Shown in pieces: positions 22,914 to 34,928 of a DNA stretch of 64,000 nt (the stretch's first letter is position 1; each line of letters starts with the position of its first letter). Under the pieces are notes generated by a model that saw only the letters and a list, made by a program, of their open reading frames with translations, made no database searches and was not told the DNA's origin. This stretch comes from Helicocarpus griseus UAMH5409 (lineage: Eukaryota; Ascomycota; Eurotiomycetes; Onygenales; Ajellomycetaceae), in the NCBI GenBank assembly GCA_002573585.1, contig PDNB01000018.1, positions 62,001 through 126,000 of the forward strand, in the 5' to 3' direction. The translations under genes were made by a program, and so were the position numbers.

Positions 22914-24731
22914 TGTAGAAACCGGCACTCGGAGACTCAGAAAATGGTTGCTGTTACTTGAACAAGGCGATATTGGATGGGAAAGGAGGAGCTTTAAGGG
23001 TACAACAATGCTGAAGAAGAGAGAGGGGGGGGTGTCTGTGTATGTGTGTGTTATGGAAATAAATAGATGGAATAGGAGACACGGTGGATTATTACTGCAT
23101 CATTGCAATCACCAACAGACATAATGCAGGTGGGCGCAGTTGCAAGTATATTGTATCCATGCTTCAGATGCCCTGTCCCTGGGGAAAGGACACAGACGAC
23201 AATGTCAGGATCTTCTATGCAATTAGAGCAAAGAGCACAAAATGGGAAAAGAACTTTACTCTTGTTTTGTGACTTGTCTGAATGGGATTCGAAACTTTTT
23301 GCCAAGGAATAATGGTTCAAAAAAAAAGTATCTGTTTTATGTCCACTGCCAACCATACATGTAGTAGTACTCTGTGTTGTGGCCGTTTTGAACGGGCGGG
23401 AGAATGAGTCATTCTAGAACATTCAAAGCCCCCTTTTCTGTACAGTTATTTTACTGTTCAGAGCTTCTTAAATCTCTAAAAGTAGCAAAAAAGTAGATGT
23501 CTAAGTAATGCTTGTCTCGACTCTCCCTCTTTCTTTTTTGACACACTGCGTCTCATCAGCACTAGTCGTTAGAAATAAGCTCAACATGAGAGAGAGTTAT
23601 CAGAACAGCAAATGAATTATATACCCCATAAATAAATCAGCATTAATGCCGCAATTATTATCAATTATCCATATTCCTTTTCAATCTCGCCGGATCCCTT
23701 GAGTGGCTACATGTACATATACAGGGCATATGACTAGAAGAAATGCGAGCAGCCAGAGTTCTTATGCATGTCTCGGACAAAAAGATAATATCTTGCAAAT
23801 AGCAAATGCCACGCGTCCGTCCCCTGCCAGCAGATTGATCAATAGTTAATGTTGGCAGGTTCGGGTACTTGGGGAGTGCGGGGGAACAGAACATGATACG
23901 TTCGAGACCGGGCGAAAAGGAGAAAAAGAAAGACACCCCTCGCTGATAACCCAGAGAGGCCCAGAACACACGGCACTGGACCCTTGATTTAGCGTGCGGG
24001 GGAAAGATTTTGTACATGTAACACAAGTTTATTGAGTTCCTGTAATTATTTTTTGTTATTTGATAGATCATGTGTGGGTATCTCCTTTGTCTCCTTTTAA
24101 TTGTTTTCTTTTGTCTGTGGGTTTGGGGAAACAATGATGAGGTAGAGCAGATTAAGGGAATAATGTTTCCTGCTAGGATTGATCGGTGATATGGCTCCGT
24201 AGATAATAGAAAACATACCCTGAACCCAGAGTTAACTACCTAAGATAGCGTAGATCATGGAGAAAAAAGAAAGGAAAGGAGGAACGATGCGCAATGACAA
24301 TTTGAAAAAGGTAACAACAACCAGAAGATCCCGAAAAGAGAAGCAAGGAAAGACACAGACAGAGAGTGATCAGATGGAGAAGGGGAAACGCTGTACAATG
24401 TACATTAGTAGTAGTAAAGCTCTAGTAAAGGGACAAAACAGAATAGATAATGCCCATGGTATCCGCCCGAATAGAATGATTAGTTGTAGGGAAGCGAAAA
24501 AGAATGGAAAGAGAGAAATAAATCAAAGAAAACAACGGTCTAGAAACTCAAAACCAACAAACACGCAACGCTTTTTTTTTCCTTTCGCGAAACTGCAACA
24601 CCCCATAAGTAACCGACAAGTAGGTAGACGCGAAAAACATGACCAACGAGATATTAAATAATAATTATTTCGAAGCCCCGTATCATATATGAGGCAAAAC
24701 GCAGAAGAAAAGAGATCGAATGAAATCGCGG
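22914..24731. other. Gene-free interval, convergent 3' flanks
   Basis: Between the DUF1752 gene (+) and the short-chain dehydrogenase gene (-). It is AT-rich with purine tracts on the plus strand around 24.2-24.5 kb; the long lysine-rich (+) frame at 24257-24661 is that composition, not a recognisable protein. Confidence 0.5.
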
Positions 24732-26126
24732 TTAGGTCAGGGTATATCCACCATCGACTCTGAGATCTGCACCGGTGACGTACTTGCTCGCATCGCTGAG
24801 CAGGAACGTGACGGCGCCCATGAGGTCCTCGGGAACGCCCATTTTACCCTGTGGGATGAGCGAGGTCCATTGGCGGTTGAGATCGGGGTTGTCTTCGAGA
24901 ATTTTGCGGGTGCTGTTTTGGAAATTGTCAGATGGCTGATTTTCATAACAGGGAAACAGAAAAAAGAAGGATTGAGACTTACAGAGCAGTCAACATGTAT
25001 CCTGGGCTGATACAGTTTACGCGGATATGTGCGCTTGCCCACTCAACCGCCAACGACGCTGCCAGGTGCCTGATAGCCGCTTTGGCCGCGTTATACGGCG
25101 CCTGGGGCTGGGGTACGTTGACGATGGCACCGGACATGCTGCCGATCATGACGATGGAGCCGGGCGACTTGCGCTCGAGCAGATGCTTGGCGACACCGAC
25201 AGCGAAGAGGTATGAGCCGTCCACATTGACGCCCCATAGCTTCTGCATGCGGTCATAGGGGTAGGAGATGGCGTCAAAGTTCTCAGTAAAGCCAGCGGAG
25301 GTGACGAGGTTGTCGATTTTACCGTGGGATCCAAGAATTTCGGCTATGCAGTCGTTTACGGAGTCTGGGTTGGCGACGTCGGCATAGTGGGCGGTGACTT
25401 TGGGCATGCTGATATCAATTAGGGTTAGCCTTTTAGTGCTTCCAGACTTGAGGGTACGTATGGCGGTAATTCGCGGGAAGCTTACATTTCAATGCCCGGG
25501 TTCTCCTCCTTATACTGCGCTACCAACTTCTGCACCTGCTCCTCTGCTTCTTGTTCTGTTTCGTACCAGTTAGCATATTTACTTATTGCACATAAATTAG
25601 ATAGCTGATAAGCCAGGATAGGGTGTTAATATATAAAAAAAAAGTGAAGCCCCAAATGCAGCTACTTACTATTCAAGTCGACAATGGCAAGATCAGACCC
25701 CGAGGAAACAAGCGCCTGGCCCATTACCAAACCCAAACCACGGGCACCGCCGGTAACAACGGAAACCCTCCCCTCCAGGGAGAAGGAGGCCAGCGTACGC
25801 TTGAAATGCATGCCTCCGCGGCCCTGGACGATGGGACTCCTGGGCATCTCCTCGTCTTTGGGGTATTCGACGTGGATGCTCTCGTCTGTCCGGGCATAGC
25901 GGCCCTCATGCTCAGCTTCTTCTTCGGGAGGGGCAGCGGTGGTAGCTTTCCTAAGCGGGTCCTCCTTGTCATCCTTCTTGCTGTCCCTCAGGGCTGGGGT
26001 TGAGGAGATGCAGCGGGAAGTGTTGATGGGAAGGGCGGGTCTGCAGGAGGCACGGAGAGCAGCTGCCCTCTTGGGACCCTGGCTTGCAGTCCGGAGTGCC
26101 TGACGGGCAATTGACGGCCTGAACAT
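24732..26126 (-). CDS. Short-chain dehydrogenase/reductase with mitochondrial-type N terminus, 377 aa
   Basis: Four exons: 26126-25670, 25555-25486, 25408-24983 and 24912-24732, with introns of 114, 77 and 70 bp. A Rossmann nucleotide-binding motif T-G-G-A-R-G-L-G sits at 125-132, Asn 237 is in the conserved N-V-D-G, the catalytic Ser-Tyr-Lys are about 266, 281 and 285 (Y-N-A-A-K), and S-P-G-Y follows. These mark a classical NAD(P)-dependent SDR. The segment around V-N-V-P-Q-P-Q-A-P-Y resembles fungal sorbose reductase / D-arabinitol dehydrogenase enzymes, so a polyol or ketose substrate is likely but not proven. An extra ~115-residue N-terminal region, Arg/Ala-rich without acidic residues for its first 45 residues, predicts mitochondrial import. 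Confidence 0.85.
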
Positions 26127-27851
26127 TGTAGCTGTTGTGGAATTGATGAATGTCTATATAGAATACGGGTCAGTAATGCTGGGGGTAGGTTATTGGAATT
26201 TGATAGCAAGAAAACAGTTGAGTTAAAACTCAATGGTCGGGGCATTGTCGAATAACAGCGTATAACCTCACCCGTGGGCCATAAAAATTAGGAAATTAAA
26301 ACAGGAAACCTACATTATCAGATCTGATACAGTGTTGACTCCAACAAGTTGAGGGTTGTATGGAATTGGTGATAGAAAACCGATGGAGAGGCCAGATCAA
26401 TCTCCCACAAGCAAACTGGTGAGGGTCAACAGGCAGAGATATTTGCAAAGAAGCAGAAACCCAGAGAATGAGCGTTGGTAAAGTTTTCTCTTTTTTCCCA
26501 AAGACAGGATTCTATCGGATATCAAGATGGATGTGGAGGATTCTCGCAGTGGCCAACATTGCTCGAGGAGAAGGGAAGAGAAGAGAAGAAAGAAGAAGAA
26601 GAAGGGAGGGAAAAATAAAAAAGGGCCAGGAATTAGCCAGGGCGACTATGGCTACAGCAGCAGCAGTTGATCGCTGGGTCAGATGACGAGCAGAAGTGCC
26701 CAGGAGCAAGTATCGTGAGTTTTTTTGCTGGCGGGAACAGGGCGGGCCACGGCGGTGAGTGGCAGCAAGACGGAATACCAGACAGCTGTGGTGGGGAGCT
26801 GTGGTGGAGTATGGCCTAGTGGGAAAAAGAGCCCTGTCTCTTGGCTGCTGGGGAGTGTCTTTAACAGTATTAGTTGCCTATTATTATTATTATTATTATT
26901 ACGCTGCGTACCGTTGTATCAGATGAGCAGCAGACTTTTCAGAAGAATATTCCAACAGTGCCTAATACTGCCCCTGTCTCTTCTTCTTGCCACACTTTAA
27001 ACAACTACCTCCATGCACCCACTATTCTATTCTTTTGGAGAATGAATCTAGACCACAACAAAATATCCCAGCCAATCTATTAATAATTAGTTGAATAATC
27101 CATCACCGATCAACCCTATATCCAGATTCCAGAGTGGCAATATATACTGACTATCTTCAGGATCGCATATATGGATCTTCTGGAAACTATGAAGAAAATA
27201 TATTCTAGATTTTAATTATTTAAAAGAAAACAAAGAAAAACTGCGGCAATAAATAAATACTAGTATTAATTCCACAAATATTGGGAGAACTCTCTCGGCA
27301 GTTCCTGTTCTGTCCATGGATGAGTTATCTGACAACGAGATCTTATCTCCACCCACCCACCTCTGACACCTGCCATTGCTGCCATTGCGTCTCCCCACAC
27401 CCGTCCGTGGCAGCAGCACATGGCATTCGTTGCAATATCCCTCGTCTCTTCCATCTCAAAATATTATTATCAGGTACACGGAAGATAAAAATACCCACAA
27501 TTTACTCACACATCTGACAGTCAATTGGTCCTTATAACTACATCTCTGTCCAACAAATCTAAAAGGGCCGTTCGGTCAGAGCATGTCTCTCTAGAAGACC
27601 AGCATGAATAATCTTTCACACCATGAACATCGCGTTATCTATGATATATCTTTCTATATATGTATTTCAAAGAAATGAGGCATTTTATACATTCTCTCTC
27701 CCCTTCAAAAAATTATCTTGAATCCTTACCCGCTCCCGATGGAGGGGAAGGATGACAGCTGTCAACATCTCAACTCATGTGGAGCAGAGATTTCCTTATC
27801 CAAGCTCCTAAAAAAAACAATCTCACCGAGTCACCGCCAGGTGGGTTTTCG
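26127..27851. other. Gene-free interval
   Basis: Upstream of the SDR gene and downstream of mccA, both on the minus strand. It contains an ATT trinucleotide run at about 26,880-26,900 and purine tracts near 26,570-26,610. No gene recognised. Confidence 0.5.
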
Positions 27852-30488
27852 TCACGATGCCTTCTTCTCAGACTCTGCAAACTCAACAAGTGCAGTGCCC
27901 GCTTTGCAGATATCCTAGACGTTTATTATCAATATTATTAGCTTCAAAGCTAGCTCAGGTCCGGAGGTTTGATGTTTGCAGATCAATCATCACACAAGCA
28001 ACCACCCCACGTTTCATGGAGTGGCAGTTGATAAAAGAAATAAGAAAAAATCAAAAAAGGGAAAACTTGAAGAAAAAAAGTCATAACTTACCCCTGCCTT
28101 ATGCACAACCCTCTCAATCTTCCCATCCTGCGGACTCCGAATCACAGTCTCCATCTTCATACTCTCAATCACCACCAGCGGCTGGTCCTTGGACACCGTC
28201 GCCCCCTCTGATACCTCCACCCGCAAGATCTTGCACGGCATCGGCGCCAGCACACTGTTCGCCGTATCCTTGATTCCCAACGCCTTCTCCATCCATTTCG
28301 CCCGCGGGACCTTGAGCCGGTACTGTCTGCCCCGTTGAAAGGCAATAATTGTATCCTCGTCCCGGACAACCGTCGTGTCAAGTCTGGTGTGGGGAAAGAA
28401 TGAGGTGAGCACGTTGGCTTGTTGCTGTACATGGACGTTCTCAAAACCCTTTCCATTCACAATAATGTTGAACGTCGTTTCGCCCGTCTGTTGTACCTGG
28501 ACGTTGAAAACTTCCGCGCTGTCCGCCTCGGAAGGCGCATTCGTTGCTTCGACAAACGCGAATTGTCGCTTCTGATACCCAGGGCTGAACCCAACGGCTG
28601 AGCCTGCAACCTTTGCCGTGCCTTGCGAATCACCCAATAAGCAGGACAGCGCAGCCTGAGCCAGAACCTCATCTTCAACTGTCTCCTTCGCAAACAGCTC
28701 CGCCCTGTGTTTATCAATATACCCTGTTTCCACATTTCCGGAAACAAAGTCAGGGCTCTTGCAGACCCGCTTCAAGAACTCGATGTTGGTTATCGGCCCC
28801 GCCACCTCATACTGCTCTAGTGCGATCGCCAGGTTTCGAAGGGCTTCGGTTCGGTCCGATCCCCTGACAATCAGCTTTGAAATCATTGGGTCGTAGTGCG
28901 ATGATACTTCATCCCCAGCGACGAAACCAGCATCAATTCGCACGTCCTCTGTAGCCGCGGGCGTCCGTACGTGAAGCAGACGACCAGAGTCCGGTACGAA
29001 GCCCTGATTGGGGTTCTCAGCGTATATGCGCGCCTCAATGGCGTGGCCCTTTGTAGCCATGATCGCTTCAATCTCGTCCTGGGTCAATGGTAAAGGTGCA
29101 CCTTCGGCAACCAGAATCTGCCAGTGGACCAGATCCTGTCCAGTAACCATTTCCGTAACCGGATGCTCGACTTGTAATCGCGTGTTCATTTCCATGAAGA
29201 AAAATTCTCCAGTATCATTGTCAAAAATGAACTCCACTGTGCCTGCGCCCTCGTAGCCAACAGCCAACGCTGCTGCTCGGGCCTTGTCCCAAATATCCTT
29301 TCGCGTAGCCTCGGGTAAATGTGGCGCGGGCGACTCCTCGAGGATCTTCTGATGGCGACGCTGTATACTGCAATCTCTTTCACCCAGAGCCACGCAGTTT
29401 CCATGCTTGTCTGCAAATACCTGCACCTCAATATGTCGCGGAGTCGTAATATACTTCTCAACCAGCATATGGTCGTCCCCAAACGAATTCATAGCTTCCG
29501 ACTTGGCCGATGTAAGCTGGTCCCGGAACGTCTCTTTGGAGCTGGCAATGCGCATGCCCTTGCCTCCACCCCCCTTGATCGCCTTAATAAGTACGGGGAA
29601 CCCAATCTTTTCCGCCTCCGCTTCGAGGAAGTCAACATCTTGGTTCTGACCATGGTAGCCGGGAACGCAGGGGACACCTGCTGCCGTCATAATCTCCTTG
29701 GACCGGCTATGCACATAGAATAAGCATCCAAAATTAAACACGCATATACTGACCTGTCTATATCCAACTTACCTCTTATCCCCCATATCCTCAATAGCCT
29801 TCCACGGCGGCCCAATAAAAACCAACCCAGCCTTTGTACACTTCTGCGCAAACGCGGAATTCTCACTCAACTAAAAGACCCAAGAATATGATGACCGTCA
29901 GCTTACAAATCCAACATCCAACTACCACCCTCACAGCCCAATTGGCGAAGACAAAAAAAGACACTCACGAATCCATAACCGGGATGTATCCCCTGACACC
30001 CCTCCCTCTTCGCAATCTCAATAATCCGATCCCCATCCAGATACGCCGACGTCTCGCCCAAATTAAACGCAAACGGAGAACTCAACGCATGCTGCGCTCG
30101 GGCGTCCGGGTCCGTGTAGAGCGTCGTTACTCGGATGCCATGTTGTGAAGCTGTTCGCCCGACTCGTCTAGAAAGAAACGTAAATTTTGTATGAGCAATC
30201 AAATTCTGTCTTTTGAGACTGTAGCTTTGTATTTCAAGATAAATAGGTAGAAATAAAATCTTAAGAAACTCACAGGGCAATCTCGCCGCGGTTGGCGATG
30301 AGGATGGAATTGAGGGATTTGTTTCCTTCGGCGGTACTGGTACTACTGCTTGATAGCGAGGAGTTGGCACGGACTGCTGCTGCTGCTGTCGCTGCCGCTG
30401 GTGGCTTGAGAGCAGCTGCCCGCGTCCCCAGGCGGGAGGTGGTGGTGGGGAGGCGGGAGATGAAAGACATCCGGACTTGTCTCCGCAT
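27852..30488 (-). CDS. mccA: 3-methylcrotonyl-CoA carboxylase, biotin-containing alpha subunit, 729 aa
   Basis: Five exons: 30488-30274, 30167-29969, 29870-29773, 29706-28092 and 27914-27852; introns of 106, 98, 66 and 177 bp, all phases consistent. The enzyme carboxylates 3-methylcrotonyl-CoA in leucine breakdown in mitochondria; this subunit carries biotin carboxylase and biotin. Seen in order: a Ser/Ala/Arg-rich import leader, I-L-I-A-N-R-G-E-I-A, H-P-G-Y-G-F, the ATP-grasp glycine loop G-G-G-G-K-G-M (216-222), E-R-D-C-S-I-Q-R-R, E-M-N-T-R-L-Q-V-E-H-P (343-353), and the biotinyl motif E-S-M-K-M-E with Lys 688. An internal Met at residue 7 is an equally good start. Length and companions ivdA and mccB separate it from pyruvate or acetyl-CoA carboxylase. 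Confidence 0.95.
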
Positions 30489-31228
30489 GAACGTGACAAT
30501 GCCGGCGAGAGAGACAAATTGATTGACTAGTTAGTAGTAGGTCAATCAGGTATAAACAGGTCTCTATGGAGTATTGTGATTAGTATAACATGAATAAATG
30601 AAGAATTAGAGTACATGTATCATGGCGCAATAATGGTAACTGAGAATCTTGAAGCTATCATGACAGAGCGGGAGTTTGAGTTGGGAGTTGGCCCGTGTTT
30701 ACCGACGGAAAGCGCAACAAGCTGCCGAGCCAAAGCTCCGAACCTCCGCAAAATTCAAATGCCAGACAAAACGGCGGGGTTGCAATGCGGCAGGTTAGCC
30801 GACCCAGTCACATTAGTCCGCTTGGCAATGAGAGAGCATTCTATCACAGGCAATCCAATTTATTCTTTACTTTCGTAACAGGAGAACAGGAAAAAACATA
30901 TGGAATAAACATTTATACTGGAACTTGCAAGTTGAGTCTTCCTATCTGCGCATTCTTTTTTTTTATTGCCAAGGAAGGCCACGAAGGAAGGAGGGTAAAC
31001 AGCACCACGCCGGCAAAGCTGAGCTGGGCGAGGGTTGATTGTAAAGCTATGGCTGTTTTCTCATTTTGTTTGCCGTCGTGTACTGAACCCATGTCCTTTT
31101 GGCATAAATAAAACCATATAGAATGAAAGGAGAAACACCTAATCGCCCACTGCTAAGAGTACCGTCCATAAAATATCATAACCATCCGGATATCGTATAG
31201 TATAGTGTAGTCTTGTCAAAACAAACTA
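30489..31228. promoter_or_regulatory. mccA upstream region
   Basis: The 740 bp between mccA and the 3' end of the AT-hook gene. It contains the CGG-N8-CCG element at 30788-30801, about 300 bp upstream of the mccA start codon. No coding signal. Confidence 0.5.
30788..30801 (-). promoter_or_regulatory. CGG-N8-CCG element upstream of mccA
   Basis: On the minus strand it reads CGGCTAACCTGCCG, inverted CGG triplets spaced by eight bases, the type of site bound by dimeric Zn(II)2Cys6 fungal regulators. It matches 13 of 14 bases of the element at 35085-35098 in the ivdA-mccB promoter. The binding factor is not identifiable from the sequence. Confidence 0.45.
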
Positions 31229-32506
31229 TTACTTCCTCTGGCTCAAAGATCGTCGAGCGGGAAGAGCAGTAAGTGGAGCCCCTATAGCCTGATCCGTGCC
31301 CTTATCACCATTTTCCAACCTCCTCCTAGTCGTAGCTCGTATTGTTGATCTACTTTTCCCATCGGTGTTCTCTAGAGGGCTCGAGGCTTTGCGTTTCCGA
31401 CGTTGATGTTGAGACGTGCGCGAATTGCCCTTCTCGGCAGGGAAATCTTCGGCTAGGTCAGCCTCATAGCCGTCCTCTTGCTCTGAGCTGTTTAGATCCC
31501 CTACGTTTTGAGAATTCAAAGAAGTTGGCCGTGCTGCGCTGGATATGCGGCCGGATCGTCGAATGGAGCTGGCTCGTGATGGTGGCGTCGACGCTGAGGA
31601 AGTAGGCCCTGTATCCTCTTCCTGAGTCGCAATGACAGTTTTAAGACGCGATCCAGAGCGCTGTTTGCTATTAGGTTCGTGTCTGCTATTGTGCGAAAGA
31701 CGCCCTGCTTTCCCCCTTGGGGTTGGGGACAAGAGAGACGGTGGTGGAGTAAAAGACTTCCCACCTCCGTCCTCAGATCCAGTTTCACTGTCCCGTTGAT
31801 AATCGAACACCGGTACTTCAACAGCAATTAGGCTATTCTTGGCATGGGTTTTGGCACCATCTCGCTTCTCCCCCTTCCTCGGACGGCCCGGCCGCCGACC
31901 TGATTTGGCATACGGCTGCGCGCCAGAAGCCGACTTCTGCAACCTATGGTCCCTCTTGGGCTGCGAATCCTTAAAAATCTCCCGCCAGTTCTTCAGCAAG
32001 GCTACCTTCTCGCCCTGCCCCGGCTCGTAGATCTCGCCCTGGTTGATCAAGTGGTCATTGGAAGCCCGATAGAGAATGCGACAAAAGGAATTGGCACTGT
32101 CGGGATGATCTTCCGTTTTCTTGGAATGCTGCTCTCCCTGCTTCCTCTTCCTTCCCACAGTGGAGAAGCCACTGGAGGCCGTGACAGCAAGGCCCTGCTT
32201 GCGAATCAGGGACTCGTCGTCGTCAAAGTACTCGTCAGTGTAATAGTCCCAATCCGAGGCGCTGTCGATTGCATCATAGGCCCCCTGATCCAGGTAGACT
32301 GGCGAGTGTGTGGTGCCTTCGGCGAGATCATCCTAAAAAGGTATTAGAATGATCAAAGTGGTGCGAATTGACAGATAATCACAATGTGGAAGACGAAGGA
32401 TAATAGGGGATATTGATCGACTAACCGCAAGCTCTCTCTCACCATCGTCAAACCAAAGCCAATCTCCATCAAACTCATCATCATAGTACTCATCGTCGTC
32501 CGACAT
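31229..32506 (-). CDS. Acidic protein with AT-hook, unknown function, 394 aa
   Basis: Two exons, 32506-32426 and 32332-31229, with a 93-bp intron (GTTAGT donor, TTTTTAG acceptor), phase 0. The N terminus is strikingly acidic and aromatic (M-S-D-D-D-E-Y-Y-D-D-E, W-L-W-F-D-D-G-E, then a W-D-Y-Y-T-D-E-Y-F-D-D-D-E block). A central ordered-looking region (about 105-155) includes I-L-Y-R-A-S-N-D and L-L-K-N-W-R-E-I-F-K, followed by a canonical AT-hook G-R-R-P-G-R-P-R-K at about 171-180. The rest is Ser/Arg-rich and disordered. It is probably a nuclear DNA- or chromatin-associated protein. It lies between mccA and ivdA on the same strand but shows no metabolic domain, so its presence in the leucine cluster may be positional only. 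I do not recognise the family. Confidence 0.75.
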
Positions 32507-33275
32507 GGCTGTTGATGATTAAGACCGTGGACTCTTCAATATTCGGATGTGCTGCTTCGCTGGCTGCTGTATTACTAAGAACAGAGGGGTTTGCGAACTA
32601 TTCAGATGGGATGAAAGACGCCAAACGCTATCACTTAAAGAGAGTAATTGTTAACAGAAACTGCAGTGAGTAAAGTTCTCGAAGGAAGAAAATGACAGCA
32701 GGCAAAGGACAATAACAACAAGAACAGCAACGCAGCTGAGATTGCCCTTGTAGAGTGTTGTGCTCAATGCGGCTTCTTCTGCAGCTGGAGATTTTCCCTT
32801 GCTGACATCAGAGGGCAGCCTTATGTAACGGAGTCTAGCCGCATTGGGCCTAGCTGCACCCCGCCATATCTGCTAGACTAGACTGTTTACGGCTAGTGCT
32901 GTAACCTTAATAGTGCTTATCTAATCCTCCTCCGCTCTGAGTTTCTTCAAGGGGAATCCAGGCACACAACTTTGACATCGGTATATATATGCGTGTATGT
33001 GCGTGTGATTGAGAAAATATACAAGCTCCGTACAAAATTGGAATGGATTAGTCTGGGAGTGCCATGGCTGTCCTTGGGCTTTCTCCGCACAGAATTCTCA
33101 CCCATATCGGATAGCTGCGTTCTCAGTAGACCTTGGCACAGAAGTGACAGAACCAACCTCTCTTCCCATTAAGCAATATATCCTACCTCTATAGTTGGTA
33201 ATACAGGCTGCAATGAAGTCATATATCCTCATCCGGATGACCAATTCTCACTCCATCCTACCCCAAACTAGTACC
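32507..33275. promoter_or_regulatory. Intergenic region upstream of the AT-hook gene
   Basis: Contains the promoter of the AT-hook gene (-) and the 3' flank of ivdA (-). An alternating purine/pyrimidine run (TATATATATGCGTGTATGTG) lies near 32,981-33,000. No gene was seen. Confidence 0.45.
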
Positions 33276-34928
33276 CTACGAGTACTCCTTATTAAAAGCT
33301 CTCCCAATCACCATCCTCCGAATCTCACTCGTCCCAGCCCCAATCTCATACAACTTTGCATCCCGCAACAGTCTCCCTGCTGGGATCTCATTGATATAAC
33401 CATTGCCACCCATGAGCTGGATGGCATCAAGCGCACACTCTGTCGCACGCTCTGCGGCATACAGTATCGCTCCGGCGCAGTCGTGCGTGCGGATTACGGT
33501 GTTATCTGAGCCAGCCGAGTCATCGATTTGGCGGGCGGTAGTATAGGTGTATGCGCGTGATGCTGAGAGTTTTGTGTACATGTCGGCAAGTTTTCCTTGG
33601 ATGAGCTGGTTGTGAGCGATCGGGGTGTTGAACTGTTTGCGGGTGTGGGTGTATGGTAGCACGAGGTCAAGGGCTGCTTGCATTATTCTGTATTCAAAAG
33701 GAAAACAGAAAGTAAGGGATTTTGATCAGCATTGTTCCTTATTCGTTGGGCTTTTACGCCCCAAATTCTATATTGAAGGAAGTCACTTACCCTAGTGGTC
33801 CTGCGCTTAGGACAAGGCGCTCCAAGTCGAGTCCTTCCATCAGGACCTTCACGCCACGGTTGATCTCTCCCAGTATATTTTCCTTTGGCACAAAGACGTC
33901 CTCGAAAATGAGTTCCCCAGTATTAGAGCCTCTCATGCCAAGCTTGTCGAGCTTCCGAGCGCAGGAGAAACCTTTAAATGTCTTCTCAACTACAAATGCG
34001 GTTATCCCCTTTGAGCCTTGGTCTGGCGATGTTTTGGCATATACGACGATATAATCCGCATCAGGTCCCTGAAATATGTGAGAAATATTATTCTACTATT
34101 ATTTTGTTGTCGCGGGTATTTGCATGCCGCGGGGAAACTCACATTGGTAATCCACATTTTCGTGCCGTTGAGAAGATACCCTCCATCAACGGCCTTAGCA
34201 GTCGTCTTCATACTGACAACATCGGATCCTGCTGAATGCTCTGACATTGCCAACGCTCCAATCTTCTCTCCGGATATTAGGCCCGGTAGGAATTTCTCTT
34301 TCTGTTCCGGAGTGCCGTTCAAAGAGAGCTGGTTGACACAGAGCTGAGAATGAGCAGCGTATGATAAGCCGATGCTACCTATTACAAAGTGACCGCGTGA
34401 TCAGCATATAACCCGTGAAACGCGACATCAGCATGTATGTATGCACCAGAAGCTCGGCTGATTTCCTCCAAGACTACACAATGTGCTTGGTAACCCATTG
34501 ATAAACCGCCGTACTGTTCGTCCGCAGTAACACCTAGGAACCTTTGATAAAGCCTTTGTTAGCCTATATATGATGAAGCTATCCAAAGGCCGCGTCTCAC
34601 CCAGCTTCTCCAAGCTTTCTCCACATATCTGCAGGAAAATCATTTTGAACATCCGTTCGAGCGGCGACCTCTTCTGGGATCTCTCGTCCTGCGTGGTGTT
34701 AGTGAGCGTATTCAATAGACATCTTCATCGTTACAGAAAAGTCATACTCGTAAACTCTTGAACTCGTTCCCTCAATTCCTGCAAATCTTCGTGTGTTGGG
34801 GGAACGAAGCCCTGCGGATGTTTTGTTGAGGCTGCTCTCCATGCGGGGGGTTGGATCAACTGCCTCCGCGGCCTACAGAGGGTTCTGGAAGTGCGGCCGA
34901 AAAGACGAGGGAGACAAGGAGAAGCCAT
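33276..34928 (-). CDS. ivdA: Isovaleryl-CoA dehydrogenase, mitochondrial, 429 aa
   Basis: Six exons: 34928-34748, 34688-34601, 34541-34447, 34378-34143, 34068-33791 and 33687-33276. It oxidises isovaleryl-CoA to 3-methylcrotonyl-CoA, the step before the Mcc carboxylase, passing electrons to ETF. Acyl-CoA dehydrogenase motifs are present: A-M-S-E-H-S-A-G-S-D, K-M-W-I-T-N, and L-M-G-G-N-G-Y. The diagnostic isovaleryl features are the catalytic Glu 283 in G-L-D-L-E-R-L-V-L and Y-E-I-G-A-G-T-S-E, where other family members carry the catalytic Glu. The N terminus is Arg-rich and fits mitochondrial import. A Met five codons upstream is an alternative start. The third intron uses a weak GTGCAT donor, chosen because it alone keeps the conserved frame. 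It is divergent from mccB. Confidence 0.93.

Noticed and set aside
23661..24134. 157-codon minus-strand frame between the DUF1752 and SDR genes
   Set aside because: No motif, mixed composition, and located in convergent 3' flanks.
26810..26835. TGGCCTAGTGG, a tRNA A-box-like string
   Set aside because: No matching B-box or acceptor stem downstream.
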